From Comamonas testosteroni (lineage in GTDB: Bacteria; Pseudomonadota; Gammaproteobacteria; Burkholderiales; Burkholderiaceae_C): a stretch of 64,000 bases of DNA. This document shows, piece after piece, positions 39,106 to 47,060 of the stretch. The position numbers and the translations under genes are program-made. Below the pieces are notes generated by a model. It searched no databases, was not told the origin of the DNA, and worked only from the letters and a program-made list of their open reading frames with translations. The DNA lies in the NCBI RefSeq assembly GCF_014076415.1, contig NZ_CP043568.1, forward strand, positions 5,879,464 to 5,943,463, in the 5' to 3' direction. The stretch's first letter is position 1; every line of letters begins with the position of its first letter.

Positions 39106-40215
39106 TCAGCCTTCAATCACTCCGTCCTTGTCCACCTTGCCCTTGCCGCCCTTGACAGGCTTGGCTTCGGCAGCCGCTGCACCTTCCACAGGCAGCAGCT
39201 TGATGCCCAGGCTATCGCGCACCTTGTTTTCGATTTCGATGGCCAGCGCGGGGTTCTCGCGCAGGAACTCACGCGAGTTGTCGCGGCCCTGGCCGATTTT
39301 TTCGCCGTTGTAGGCATACCAGGCACCGCTCTTTTCCAGAATCTTGGCGTTCACGCCCATGTCCAGAATCTCGCCTTCGCGGCTGATGCCTTCACCAAAC
39401 AGAATGTCGAACTCTGCCGTCTTGAAGGGGGGCGAGACCTTGTTCTTCACGACCTTGACCTTGGTTTCGTTGCCGATGGCCTCGTCGCCCTTCTTGATGG
39501 TGCCGGTGCGGCGGATATCCAGACGCACGGAGGCATAGAACTTCAGCGCATTGCCGCCGGTGGTGGTCTCGGGCGAACCGAACATCACGCCGATCTTCAT
39601 GCGGATCTGGTTGATGAAGATGACCATGCAGTTGGTCTTCTTGATGGTGGCCGTCAGCTTGCGCAGGGCCTGGCTCATCAGGCGGGCCTGCAGGCCGGGC
39701 AGGGCGTCGCCCATCTCGCCTTCGATTTCGGCCTTGGGCGTCAAGGCGGCCACCGAGTCGATGACGATCAGGTCCACGGCACCCGAGCGCACCAGGCTGT
39801 CGCAGATTTCCAGGGCCTGCTCACCGGTGTCGGGCTGGCTGATCAGCACGTCGCTGAGGTTCACGCCCAGCTTCTGGGCGTAGCTGGTGTCCAGCGCATG
39901 TTCGGCGTCGATAAAGGCGCAGGTGCCGCCCTGCTTCTGCATCTCGGCAATGACCTGCAGCGTCAGCGTGGTCTTGCCCGAGGATTCGGGACCGTAGATT
40001 TCGATCACGCGACCACGGGGCAGACCACCTACGCCCAGAGCGATGTCCAGACCCAGAGAGCCGGTGGAGACGACCTGAATGTCTTCGATGGCTTCACCTT
40101 CACCGAGCTTCATGATGGTGCCCTTGCCGAACTGCTTTTCGATCTGGGCCAGGGCTGCAGCCAGGGCTTTGGCTTTTTCGCTGTTGGCGTCGTTGGTCTT
40201 GGCGATAGCGTTCAT
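39106..40215 (-). CDS. recA: Recombinase RecA
   Basis: The 369-aa RecA has Walker A GPESSGKT (75-82), the L1/L2 DNA-binding loops ([27 protein letters not shown]) and the C-terminal domain, ending in a Lys/Gly/Asp-rich tail. It catalyses strand exchange and LexA cleavage. The ATG at 40215 has GGAG 12 bases upstream. A LexA-like site (40274-40289) lies 59 bp upstream. It is the first gene of recA-recX and divergent from a MarR gene. Confidence 0.98.
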   Translation of the reverse strand: MNAIAKTNDANSEKAKALAAALAQIEKQFGKGTIMKLGEGEAIEDIQVVSTGSLGLDIALGVGGLPRGRVIEIYGPESSGKTTLTLQVIAEMQKQGGTCAFIDAEHALDTSYAQKLGVNLSDVLISQPDTGEQALEICDSLVRSGAVDLIVIDSVAALTPKAEIEGEMGDALPGLQARLMSQALRKLTATIKKTNCMVIFINQIRMKIGVMFGSPETTTGGNALKFYASVRLDIRRTGTIKKGDEAIGNETKVKVVKNKVSPPFKTAEFDILFGEGISREGEILDMGVNAKILEKSGAWYAYNGEKIGQGRDNSREFLRENPALAIEIENKVRDSLGIKLLPVEGAAAAEAKPVKGGKGKVDKDGVIEG

Positions 40216-40273
40216 ATCAGGCTCCGGAGTAGGTGAATGACTGTCTGTGGCCAGTCCTGTTTTTGCATTCAGG

Positions 40274-40289
40274 CTGGATGCTTGAACAG
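40274..40289 (-). promoter_or_regulatory. LexA-box-like operator of recA
   Basis: On the minus strand CTGTTCAAGCATCCAG matches the SOS box CTGT-N8-ACAG at seven of eight fixed bases (CCAG in place of ACAG), 59 bp upstream of the recA ATG. This is the expected position for SOS control. Confidence 0.65.
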
Positions 40290-40353
40290 TAGTTTAGAGG
40301 CCAATACTGCATATTTATTGAAATATTTAGTCAGTTTGCCTTACTATTTATCC

Positions 40354-40845
40354 ATGTCAGAAATAGCCCACGTCACCCCGCCCGCCGATGCCTGGCGCCA
40401 GACCCATCTGGGCCGTTTGCTCGGCCATGCCATGCGCCGCTTCGATGCGCGCGTGCTGCAGCTCATGGCGCGCGCAGTGGAGGTGCCGCTGGCGCTATCC
40501 AACCTGGCGGCGCGCGACAAGGTGGGGGCAGCCCATATCCACATCACACGCCATCTGTCGCTGGCAGGCGACCGGCTCACCGATCTGGCCGACAAGGCCG
40601 GTATGACCAAACAGGCCATGGCCGACTTGGTGACGCAGTGCGAAGCCTGGGGCCTGGTCACGCGCGAGACCGACCCGCATGATGCGCGCGCCAGGCGCGT
40701 ACGCTTCACCGATGCCGGTCTGGCCTGGTTGCAGGCTTTTCACGACGCCGTAAGCCAGGCCGAGGCCGAGTTTCGTGAAGCCGTGGGAGCGGATGTGGCC
40801 ACCGTGGTCGCGCTGGGCCTGGAAGCCTATGCCGAAGGCTACTGA
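40354..40845 (+). CDS. MarR-family transcriptional regulator
   Basis: The 163-aa protein starts MSEIAHVTPPADAWRQTHLG and has a MarR winged helix: LTDLADKAGMTKQAMADLVTQCEAWGLV (recognition helices) and the wing ETDPHDARARRVRFTDAG. Flanking helices form the dimer. Ligand and targets are unknown; it may regulate itself from the 138-bp gap shared with recA. The longer ORF begins upstream inside the recA promoter and is rejected. Confidence 0.88.
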   Translation: MSEIAHVTPPADAWRQTHLGRLLGHAMRRFDARVLQLMARAVEVPLALSNLAARDKVGAAHIHITRHLSLAGDRLTDLADKAGMTKQAMADLVTQCEAWGLVTRETDPHDARARRVRFTDAGLAWLQAFHDAVSQAEAEFREAVGADVATVVALGLEAYAEGY

Positions 40846-40954
40846 GATTCGACACCTGTAAGCGGCTGTCGAGAATTGCCCCGAACAGCCATGGGCCATC
40901 CCTACAATGGCAGCAAAAGTGCAAACAGGCACACATAACAAGCAGGAGACACAC

Positions 40955-41632
40955 ATGCGCATACTGATTGCCGAAGACGACCAGGTGCTGGCAGACGGCC
41001 TGCTGCGCACGCTGCGCAGCTCGGGCGCCGTCGTCAGCCATGTGGCCAATGGCAGCGAGGCCGATACCGCCTTGCTGACCAGCAGCGAATTCGATTTGCT
41101 GATTCTCGATCTGGGCCTGCCCAAGGTACACGGCCTGGAAGTGCTCAAGCGCCTGCGTGGGCGCGGCGATGCGCTGCCGGTGCTGATTCTCACGGCCGCC
41201 GATTCGATCGAAGAGCGCGTACAGGGCCTGGACTATGGTGCCGACGACTACATGGCCAAGCCGTTTGCGCTGTCCGAGCTGGAAGCGCGCGTGCGCGCCC
41301 TCACGCGTCGCGGCATGGGCGGCGCCAGCTCCACCATCAAGCACGGCCCGCTGGTCTATGACCAGACCGGCCGGGTCGCCACCATCGACGGCAAGATGGT
41401 GGAGTTGTCGGCGCGCGAGCTGGGCCTGCTGGAGGTGCTGCTGCAGCGCGCAGGCCGTCTGGTCAGCAAGGACCAGCTGGTGGAGCGTCTATGCGAATGG
41501 GGCGAGGAGGTGAGCAACAATGCCATCGAGGTCTATATCCACCGCCTGCGCAAGAAAATCGAGAAAGGCCCGATCCGCATCGCCACCGTGCGCGGCCTCG
41601 GTTATTGCCTGGAAAAGATAGCTCCCCCCTGA
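40955..41632 (+). CDS. OmpR-family response regulator (TctD-like)
   Basis: The 225-aa protein starts MRILIAEDDQVLADGL. The receiver domain (1-118) has acid pocket EDD (8-10), phospho-acceptor Asp52 in LDLGLPKVHG, and Lys in YMAKPFAL (about 102). A winged-helix DNA-binding domain follows (about 130-222, ending TVRGLGYCLE). AGGAG precedes the ATG. It pairs with the sensor kinase downstream and is closest in type to TctD/QseB regulators. Its last codons (GCT CCC CCC TGA) lie within repeat copy 5, which supplies the stop codon. Confidence 0.93.
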   Translation: MRILIAEDDQVLADGLLRTLRSSGAVVSHVANGSEADTALLTSSEFDLLILDLGLPKVHGLEVLKRLRGRGDALPVLILTAADSIEERVQGLDYGADDYMAKPFALSELEARVRALTRRGMGGASSTIKHGPLVYDQTGRVATIDGKMVELSARELGLLEVLLQRAGRLVSKDQLVERLCEWGEEVSNNAIEVYIHRLRKKIEKGPIRIATVRGLGYCLEKIAPP

Positions 41633-41716
41633 GCGGCTGCGCCTAGGCGGCCCCGCCGCTTCCCCCGAGGGGACGATGGCCTTTGCTGCGGGGCGGCCCT
41701 TGCTGGCCATCCCTGA
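41623..41716 (+). repeat. Intergenic GC-rich repeat, copy 5 (supplies response-regulator stop)
   Basis: CCCCCCTGAGCGGCTGCGCCTAGGCGGCCCC ... CTTTGCTGCGGGGCGGCCCTTGCTGGCC. The TGA within its opening CCCCCTGAG is the stop codon of the response regulator. It fills most of the gap to the sensor kinase gene, so it lies inside a likely operon. Confidence 0.8.
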
Positions 41717-41741
41717 GTTGGAATACGCCAGTTTTACAAGC

Positions 41742-43184
41742 ATGAAAATCTTTCAGCGTGAGCAGCGATCCCTCTTTGGCGAGATCCTCGACTGGATGCT
41801 CACGCCACTGCTGCTGCTCTGGCCCGTGAGCCTGGCGCTGACCTGGCTGGTGGCCCAGGGCCTGGCCAACAAGCCCTTCGATCGCGCGCTGGAGTACAAC
41901 GCCCAGGCCCTGGCCCAGCTGGTCATCGTTCAGCGCGGCAAGGTGCAGTTCAATCTGCCGCAGTCGGCCAGCGAGATCCTGCGCGCCGATGAATCGGACA
42001 CGGTGTTCTTCCAGGTCAGCGGCACCAGGGGCGAATATCTGGCCGGCGAGCGCGACCTGCCCCGCCCACCCGCCGTCGACGAGGACACGCCCACCGGCTC
42101 GGTGCTGCTGCGCGATGAGGAATACAAGGGCATCGATCTGCGCGTGGCCTATATCTGGGTGCGCATGCCCCTGCCCGGCGAGCCCAACGCCCTGGTGCAG
42201 GTCGCGGAAACACGCGAAAAGCGCAGCGTGCTGGCCACGGAAATCATAAAGGGCGTGATGCTGCCGCAGTTCGTCATCCTGCCGCTGGCCGCCCTGCTGG
42301 TCTGGCTGGCGCTGGCGCGCGGCATCAAGCCGCTGCACCGGCTCGAAGAACGCATACGCGCGCGCAAGCCCGAAGATCTCTCGCCCATCAATCACAAGGA
42401 TGTGCCGCTGGAGGTGGTGCCGCTGGTCGATTCGGTCAACGATCTGCTGCAGCGCCTGCACGACTCCATCGCCACGCAGAAACGCTTTCTGGCCGATGCG
42501 GCCCACCAGCTCAAGACCCCGCTGGCAGGCCTGCGCATGCAGGCCGACCTGGCCCAACGCGAGGGCACCAATACCGAAGATCTCAAACGCTCGCTGGCGC
42601 AGATCGGCCGCTCAAGCATGCGTGCCACGCATACTGTCAACCAGCTGCTGGCACTGGCACGGGCCGAGAGCGCCGTGCCCGCCATGCAGGGCTGCAACCT
42701 CGTGCGCATCGTCACCGACGTGGTGCAGGACTGCCTGCCGCGCGCCATGGACAAGCACATAGACCTGGGCTACGAGGGTGCCGGTGCCAGCACGCCCGGC
42801 GTCTGGCTCAACGGCAATGCCACGCTGCTGACTGAGCTGGTGCGCAATCTGGTGGACAACGCCATCAACTACACACCATCGACCAGCGAACAGCCAGGCA
42901 TGGTCACCGTGCGCGTGCAGGCCGATCATTTCGGCCAGATCCTGCTGCTGCAGGTCGAGGACTCCGGCCCCGGCGTACCGCTGGGCGAGCGCGAACTGAT
43001 CTTCCAGCCCTTTTACCGGGCACTGGGCTCCGAAGCCGACGGCTCCGGTCTGGGCCTGCCCATCGTCATGGAAATCGCCCGTCAGCATGGGGCGCAAGTG
43101 CTGCTGCAGGATGCCAGGCCCGGTCATGCCCCACCGGGGGCGCTGTTTACCGTGCGCTTCAAGGCCATGCCGGGACAGCAGTGA
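41742..43184 (+). CDS. Sensor histidine kinase (TctE-like)
   Basis: The 480-aa protein starts MKIFQREQRSLFGEILDWML. It has TM1 (about 18-38), a periplasmic sensor domain of the 2CSK_N type (about 40-170), TM2 (about 172-193), a HAMP-like linker, then H-box with His255 in DAAHQLKTPLAGLRMQADLA. ATPase blocks are LVRNLVDNAINYTP (N), DSGPGVPLGER (G1) and GSGLGLPIV (G2). With the response regulator upstream and the Bug protein downstream, it fits a TctDE system controlling carboxylate uptake; the ligand is inferred, not known. Confidence 0.93.
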   Translation: MKIFQREQRSLFGEILDWMLTPLLLLWPVSLALTWLVAQGLANKPFDRALEYNAQALAQLVIVQRGKVQFNLPQSASEILRADESDTVFFQVSGTRGEYLAGERDLPRPPAVDEDTPTGSVLLRDEEYKGIDLRVAYIWVRMPLPGEPNALVQVAETREKRSVLATEIIKGVMLPQFVILPLAALLVWLALARGIKPLHRLEERIRARKPEDLSPINHKDVPLEVVPLVDSVNDLLQRLHDSIATQKRFLADAAHQLKTPLAGLRMQADLAQREGTNTEDLKRSLAQIGRSSMRATHTVNQLLALARAESAVPAMQGCNLVRIVTDVVQDCLPRAMDKHIDLGYEGAGASTPGVWLNGNATLLTELVRNLVDNAINYTPSTSEQPGMVTVRVQADHFGQILLLQVEDSGPGVPLGERELIFQPFYRALGSEADGSGLGLPIVMEIARQHGAQVLLQDARPGHAPPGALFTVRFKAMPGQQ

Positions 43185-43404
43185 AGCGCAACCTAAAAAT
43201 GCACCAATTCGGTGCCAGCCAAGGCTGAAAAACCGCGCCAGGCTTGGCTTTGCGCCCGCTTGCCCCGATTCCCGTAACGGAAACTGCGTATCTGGCAAGT
43301 TCTCGCTTACCCTAGAATCAATTCGATCATGGGTTGTCTGAAGAGTCGCTAGTTGCGCTGCGCAAGACAACAATTTGGAATCACTGGATCCCGGGAGCTT
43401 TTTG

Positions 43405-44382
43405 ATGCAACGACGTCAATTCATCTACACCGCCGCTGCGGCCGCAGCCGCTTCTTCTTTCTCCGGCATGAGCATGGCGCAGGACACATCGCGTCCTCTG
43501 CGCATCGTCGTGCCCTTCCCCGCTGGCGGACCTACCGACATGGTGCCCCGCAACATGCAGGACGTGCTGATCAAGCTGCTGGGCGGCCAGGCCGTGGTGA
43601 TTGAAAACAAGGCCGGTGCCGGCGGCTCCATCGGCATGGCCGAAGTGGCTCGCGCCACCGATGGCGTGACCTTCGGTATCGCCACGCTGTCCACCCATGG
43701 CGTGAACCCCGCCGTGTTCAAGAAGCTGCCCTACGACGCGATCAACGACTTCGTGGGCGTGACCGAGATCGTCAAGGCTCCCGGCGTGCTGGTGATCAAC
43801 CCCAAGCTGATTCCCGTGAAGACTTTTGCCGAGTTTGTGGCCTACCTCAAGGCCAACCCCGGCAAGGTGTCCTATGCCACCCCCGGCAACGGTACCATCG
43901 GCCATATGTGGGGCGCCCAGTTCCTCAAGAGCACGGGCACCGAAATGCACCACATTCCCTACCGTGGCTCTGCACCGGCCATCAACGACGTGCTGGGCAA
44001 CCAGGTGCCGGTCTACTTCGACCAGGTGAACTCGTCCCTGCCCCATATCAAGTCGGGCAAGGTGCGCGCCCTGGCCGTGTCCTGGCATGAACGCCTGGAC
44101 GTGCTGCCCGATGTGCAGACCTATGCGCAGGCCGGTCACCCCGATCTGAACGAGCCTTCCTGGTTCGGCCTGGTGGCCCCCAAGAACACGCCCGCCGCAC
44201 AAGTGGAACGTGTGCAAAAAGCCATCATTGCCGCACTCAAGGACCCCGCCGTCAAGCAGCGCATGGCTGCTCAAGGCCTGTACTCCTCGGGCACATCGAG
44301 CGCCGACTTCACCAAGCAGATCGCCAGCGAAGTGGCCAAGATGAAGAAGCTGGCCGCTGTCGCCAATATTCATCTGGACTAA
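43405..44382 (+). CDS. Tripartite tricarboxylate transporter substrate-binding protein (Bug family)
   Basis: The 325-aa protein starts MQRRQFIYTAAAAAAASSF, a Tat-like or Sec signal (RRQF) cleaved near SMAQDTSRP. The mature Bug/TctC fold has VVPFPAGGPTDMVPRNM, GGQAVVIENKAGAGGSIG and SYATPGNGTIGHMWG binding loops. GGGAG precedes the ATG. It lies 220 bp after the sensor kinase on the same strand, as in many Tct loci, but no TctA/TctB permease adjoins. The carboxylate bound is unknown. Confidence 0.93.
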   Translation: MQRRQFIYTAAAAAAASSFSGMSMAQDTSRPLRIVVPFPAGGPTDMVPRNMQDVLIKLLGGQAVVIENKAGAGGSIGMAEVARATDGVTFGIATLSTHGVNPAVFKKLPYDAINDFVGVTEIVKAPGVLVINPKLIPVKTFAEFVAYLKANPGKVSYATPGNGTIGHMWGAQFLKSTGTEMHHIPYRGSAPAINDVLGNQVPVYFDQVNSSLPHIKSGKVRALAVSWHERLDVLPDVQTYAQAGHPDLNEPSWFGLVAPKNTPAAQVERVQKAIIAALKDPAVKQRMAAQGLYSSGTSSADFTKQIASEVAKMKKLAAVANIHLD

Positions 44383-44425
44383 AACAGGAGCTGGTTGCGC
44401 CCGTTGCAACTGGTTTTCCAATATA

Positions 44426-44449
44426 AAAGGCCTGCAAATGCAGGCCTTT
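44426..44449 (+). terminator. Terminator after the Bug-protein gene (possibly bidirectional)
   Basis: AAAGGCCTGCA and TGCAGGCCTTT form an 11-bp perfect stem with a two-base centre, 43 bp after the stop and 22 bp from the stop of the convergent SPOR gene; it may serve both. Confidence 0.85.
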
Positions 44450-44471
44450 CTTGCGATAGCAGCTACGAAAA

Positions 44472-45281
44472 TTACTTGGCACAGGCCTGCAAGGCCTTGG
44501 GCAACAGATTCTTGCCAGCCAGCGCCGCCACTTCGTTGCGCAAGGTCGGCGTGGCCTTGGGCAGACGCAACGCATAGGTCGTCACATCGGGGCGCTCCTG
44601 CACCACGCGCGCGGTGCGCACGCCCTGGCGCGCAAAAGTGGCCAGCTGGCGCTGGGCGGCTTCTTCCGTCGAAAAACGCCCCAGCGACAGACCGGGCTCG
44701 AAACTGCCGCCGGCGCGGTCGAAGTCGATATTCATCAGGCGCAGCTCGCCGCGCTTGCGGTCCATGAATTCGGCGTCGGGGAACTTGCCCATATAGACCA
44801 TCCAGCGCCCGCCCTGATGACTGGCCACCAGCTCCCAATCGCTCTTGGATTTGCCCGCCAGCGCGCGGCGAATGCTGTCGGCCTGCGCCTCTTCGATACC
44901 TGAGGCCTGATAGCAGGCCTCGGGCTCCTTGATGGCTGTCTTGGCATCCTTTGTGTCCTTGCCGTCCTTGCTTTCCCTGGCCGCGGCAGTGACAGCCTCG
45001 GGTTTGCCATCCGACTTGCTTTCGGGAGCAGCAGGCGGTGCGCTGTCGTCCACGGCAGGCGCTTCGGGCTCCGGCTCCGCCGTCTTTGCGGGTTCGGTGG
45101 CCGGAGCTTGTGCCGCTTCGGGCTGTTGCAGCACCAGGGAATCCGGCCTGATCTGCTCCTGAAGGCGCTGCGGCTCGGACTGCAACTCCGGTGTCAGCCC
45201 CATGCCGGCCAGATAGCCGTGGCTCCACATGTAGTAGCCCGCGTTGCCCAGCAGCAAGAGCAGAAAAACGATTCTCAGCAT
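44472..45281 (-). CDS. SPOR-domain protein, membrane-anchored
   Basis: The 269-aa protein has an N-terminal membrane helix (residues 3-20, IVFLLLLLGNAGYYMW) and a long Pro/Glu/Ala/Lys-rich linker (about 45-125). Its C-terminal region (about 150-230) has a SPOR-like pattern (WMVYMGKFPDAEFMDRKRGEL, SLGRFSTEEAAQRQLATF), known to bind denuded septal glycan in other proteins. A role at the cell division site is therefore possible. A cysteine pair (C123, C267) is present. It lies downstream of birA on the same strand, where many related genomes have coaX in between; none is seen here. Confidence 0.8.
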   Translation of the reverse strand: MLRIVFLLLLLGNAGYYMWSHGYLAGMGLTPELQSEPQRLQEQIRPDSLVLQQPEAAQAPATEPAKTAEPEPEAPAVDDSAPPAAPESKSDGKPEAVTAAARESKDGKDTKDAKTAIKEPEACYQASGIEEAQADSIRRALAGKSKSDWELVASHQGGRWMVYMGKFPDAEFMDRKRGELRLMNIDFDRAGGSFEPGLSLGRFSTEEAAQRQLATFARQGVRTARVVQERPDVTTYALRLPKATPTLRNEVAALAGKNLLPKALQACAK

Positions 45282-45330
45282 AGGTTTCTCACATCAGTTA
45301 TCCATGGGCTGCAGCCGCTCGCGGGCAGCC

Positions 45331-45437
45331 GGGCAAGGTCCTGGGCGGCCCCGCCGCCCCGCAGCGAGGGCTGCGTCCTTCTGCCCTGGCGCGCAGCGCG
45401 TAGAGAGAGGAGGAAGGCGCAAAGCGCCTCAGGAGGT
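45331..45437 (-). repeat. Intergenic GC-rich repeat, copy 6 (3' of birA)
   Basis: GGGCAAGGTCCTGGGCGGCC ... AGAGAGAGGAGGAAGGCGCAAAGCGCCTCAGGAGG. Its CCTGAGGCGC end faces the birA stop 9 bp away. It closely resembles copy 3 in the middle (GGCGCGCAGCGCGTAGAGAGAGG). Confidence 0.8.
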
Positions 45438-45445
45438 GCTTCATT

Positions 45446-46276
45446 TCAAGCCTGCAGCGGGCTGCCAGCCGGACGCACGCTGATTTCAGAACTGGTCACG
45501 GCTTGCAGCCCGGTCGCGGTACGCACCAGAAAGCCGCCATCGGCAGCCACACCCTGAGCCATGCCGCTCGTGCCGTCGCTCAGATTCACCTCGCGTCCGG
45601 CCAGCAGATCGCGCTGGGCAAAGCGCTGCATCAGCGGAGCAAAGCCATGCAGGGCAAAGCTCTGCACCTCGGCCACCAGATTGGGCAATATGCAGGCCAG
45701 GGCCGTGGGCGCGTCCAGTGCGGCATCGAGCTCCTGCAGGCAGGCCGGGGCCGTGCGCATGCCGTCACCGGCACGGGGGCGAACATTGATGCCGATACCG
45801 ATCACCACATAGCGCGGGGCCGTCATATCGTGCTGCTGGCCGCCGACAAAGCTGGCGGTCTCGATCAGAATGCCGGCCAGCTTGCGGTCGCCCTCCAGCC
45901 ACAGATCGTTGGGCCATTTGATGCCGATCTTGGGCGCGCCCCCCGCAGCGGGAAGCTGGGGCTGCAGGCTCTCGGCCACGCTCACACCCACCGCCAATGA
46001 CAGCCCCGACCAGTCGCGCGGTGCCAGCGGCAGGCCCAGCGAGAACATCAGCGAATCACCGACGCCGCTGACCCAGTTTCGGCCCAGGCGGCCTCGGCCC
46101 TGGGTTTGCTGCTCGGCAATCAGCAGCACCGGATCCGTCAGCCCGTCGCGCGCGCGGCGCATGATTTCGGTATTTGAGGAATCGATGGTCGGCAGCACCT
46201 CGACCGTGAAGCCCGGCAACTGCGGTGCAATGGCTTCCCACAAGGCTTCGGCATTCCAGTGAATCGGCTGAGTCAT
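45446..46276 (-). CDS. birA: Biotin--[acetyl-CoA-carboxylase] ligase, short form
   Basis: The 276-aa protein has the biotin-protein ligase catalytic domain: GRGRLGRNWVSG (about 77-88, biotinyl-AMP loop), KIGIKWPNDLWLEGDRKLAGIL (about 128-149) and the C-terminal SH3-like cap. It lacks the N-terminal helix-turn-helix of E. coli BirA, so it is a non-repressor (class I) ligase that biotinylates the AccB carrier. Start at 46276, preceded by GATAGAAATG, has weak GA-rich spacing. Confidence 0.94.
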   Translation of the reverse strand: MTQPIHWNAEALWEAIAPQLPGFTVEVLPTIDSSNTEIMRRARDGLTDPVLLIAEQQTQGRGRLGRNWVSGVGDSLMFSLGLPLAPRDWSGLSLAVGVSVAESLQPQLPAAGGAPKIGIKWPNDLWLEGDRKLAGILIETASFVGGQQHDMTAPRYVVIGIGINVRPRAGDGMRTAPACLQELDAALDAPTALACILPNLVAEVQSFALHGFAPLMQRFAQRDLLAGREVNLSDGTSGMAQGVAADGGFLVRTATGLQAVTSSEISVRPAGSPLQA

Positions 46277-46349
46277 TTCTATCTATCCAAATCTAAAAAC
46301 TGGCGCAACGCAAGACAAAAAACTGACGCGGCCCACACCAGAGACGCCA

Positions 46350-46444
46350 AGCCAGGGCCATCCCGCAGCGATGGCATCGTCCCCCTCCCGCGAAGCGAGA
46401 GAGGGGGAAGCGGCGGGGCCGCCTAGGCAAAGCCGCTCAGGGGG
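46350..46444 (-). repeat. Intergenic GC-rich repeat, copy 7 (supplies SET-gene stop)
   Basis: GCCAGGGCCATCCCGCAGCGATGG ... AGAGAGGGGGAAGCGGCGGGGCCGCCTAGGCAAAGCCGCTCAGGGGG. Read on the minus strand its CCCCCTGAG end overlaps the last two codons of the SET-domain gene and provides its TGA stop, as copy 5 does for the response regulator. Confidence 0.8.
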
Positions 46445-46943
46445 TGCCGTGAGGCATCGGAGGTTTCCAGCCCCTTTTCGGCGCCAGCATGGTGCCGCGG
46501 CAGTTCGCAGCGCCGCAGTAGCAGGCATATTCAGCCTTGAGCTTGGCCGTATAGCGCTCTTCCACCATCAGGCCGTAGTCGTAGTTCAGTTCTTCGCCCG
46601 CTGCAATATTGCGCAGCGCCACGATATAGACGCGACCGTCGATCTCGTCGGTGTAGCAGTTGGGCGCGCAGCTGTGGTTGATCCAGCGCGAGGAGTTGCC
46701 CTTGTGCGTGGCATCTATCACCCGCTCATCGTCGACCTGAAAGTAAAAAGTGTGATTGGGCTGGCTGGGATCATGCGGATGACGATCCTGCGCCTCCTGC
46801 CAGTCAATCACTTCACCCACGTACTCAATAATGGTTTCGCCTTCCGCAATATCCTGCGCGGCGAAAACGCCTTTGCCATGAACGCCGGAGCGCCGGGTCT
46901 GGATGCGGCGGCCGGTTGAAGAGGCCAGTGATGTGCGGGGCAT
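46437..46943 (-). CDS. SET-domain protein-lysine methyltransferase
   Basis: The 168-aa protein has a full SET domain: GVHGKGVFAAQDIAEGETI (20-38), the S-adenosylmethionine/active-site block NHSCAPNC (89-96), ELNYDYG (118-124) with catalytic Tyr, and a post-SET cysteine cluster CYCGAANCRG (141-150) whose Cys residues, with C95-type cysteines, would bind zinc as in eukaryotic enzymes. Bacterial members methylate lysines of proteins, including histone-like proteins; the target here is unknown. It is divergent from topB, whose C-terminus is lysine rich. Start at 46943 is chosen over an upstream Met within the alternating-sequence tract. Its last codons fall in repeat copy 7. Confidence 0.9.
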   Translation of the reverse strand: MPRTSLASSTGRRIQTRRSGVHGKGVFAAQDIAEGETIIEYVGEVIDWQEAQDRHPHDPSQPNHTFYFQVDDERVIDATHKGNSSRWINHSCAPNCYTDEIDGRVYIVALRNIAAGEELNYDYGLMVEERYTAKLKAEYACYCGAANCRGTMLAPKRGWKPPMPHGTP

Positions 46944-46962
46944 GTTTTCTCTGATACTTTGA

Positions 46963-46993
46963 ATATGCACACATGTGCGCATGCGCGCGCGTG
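46963..46993. other. 31-bp alternating purine-pyrimidine tract
   Basis: From ATATGCACACATG through GCGCGCGCGTG every base alternates purine and pyrimidine, with a GC-rich right half. Such runs can adopt Z-form DNA under negative supercoiling. It sits in the divergent promoter region of the SET gene and topB (a topoisomerase). Confidence 0.7.
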
Positions 46994-47060
46994 AGAAGCG
47001 AATTGTATGAGCCTGAGTTTTGATTCGGGTTCAGGTGGTTAATGACGACGAGAACACACA

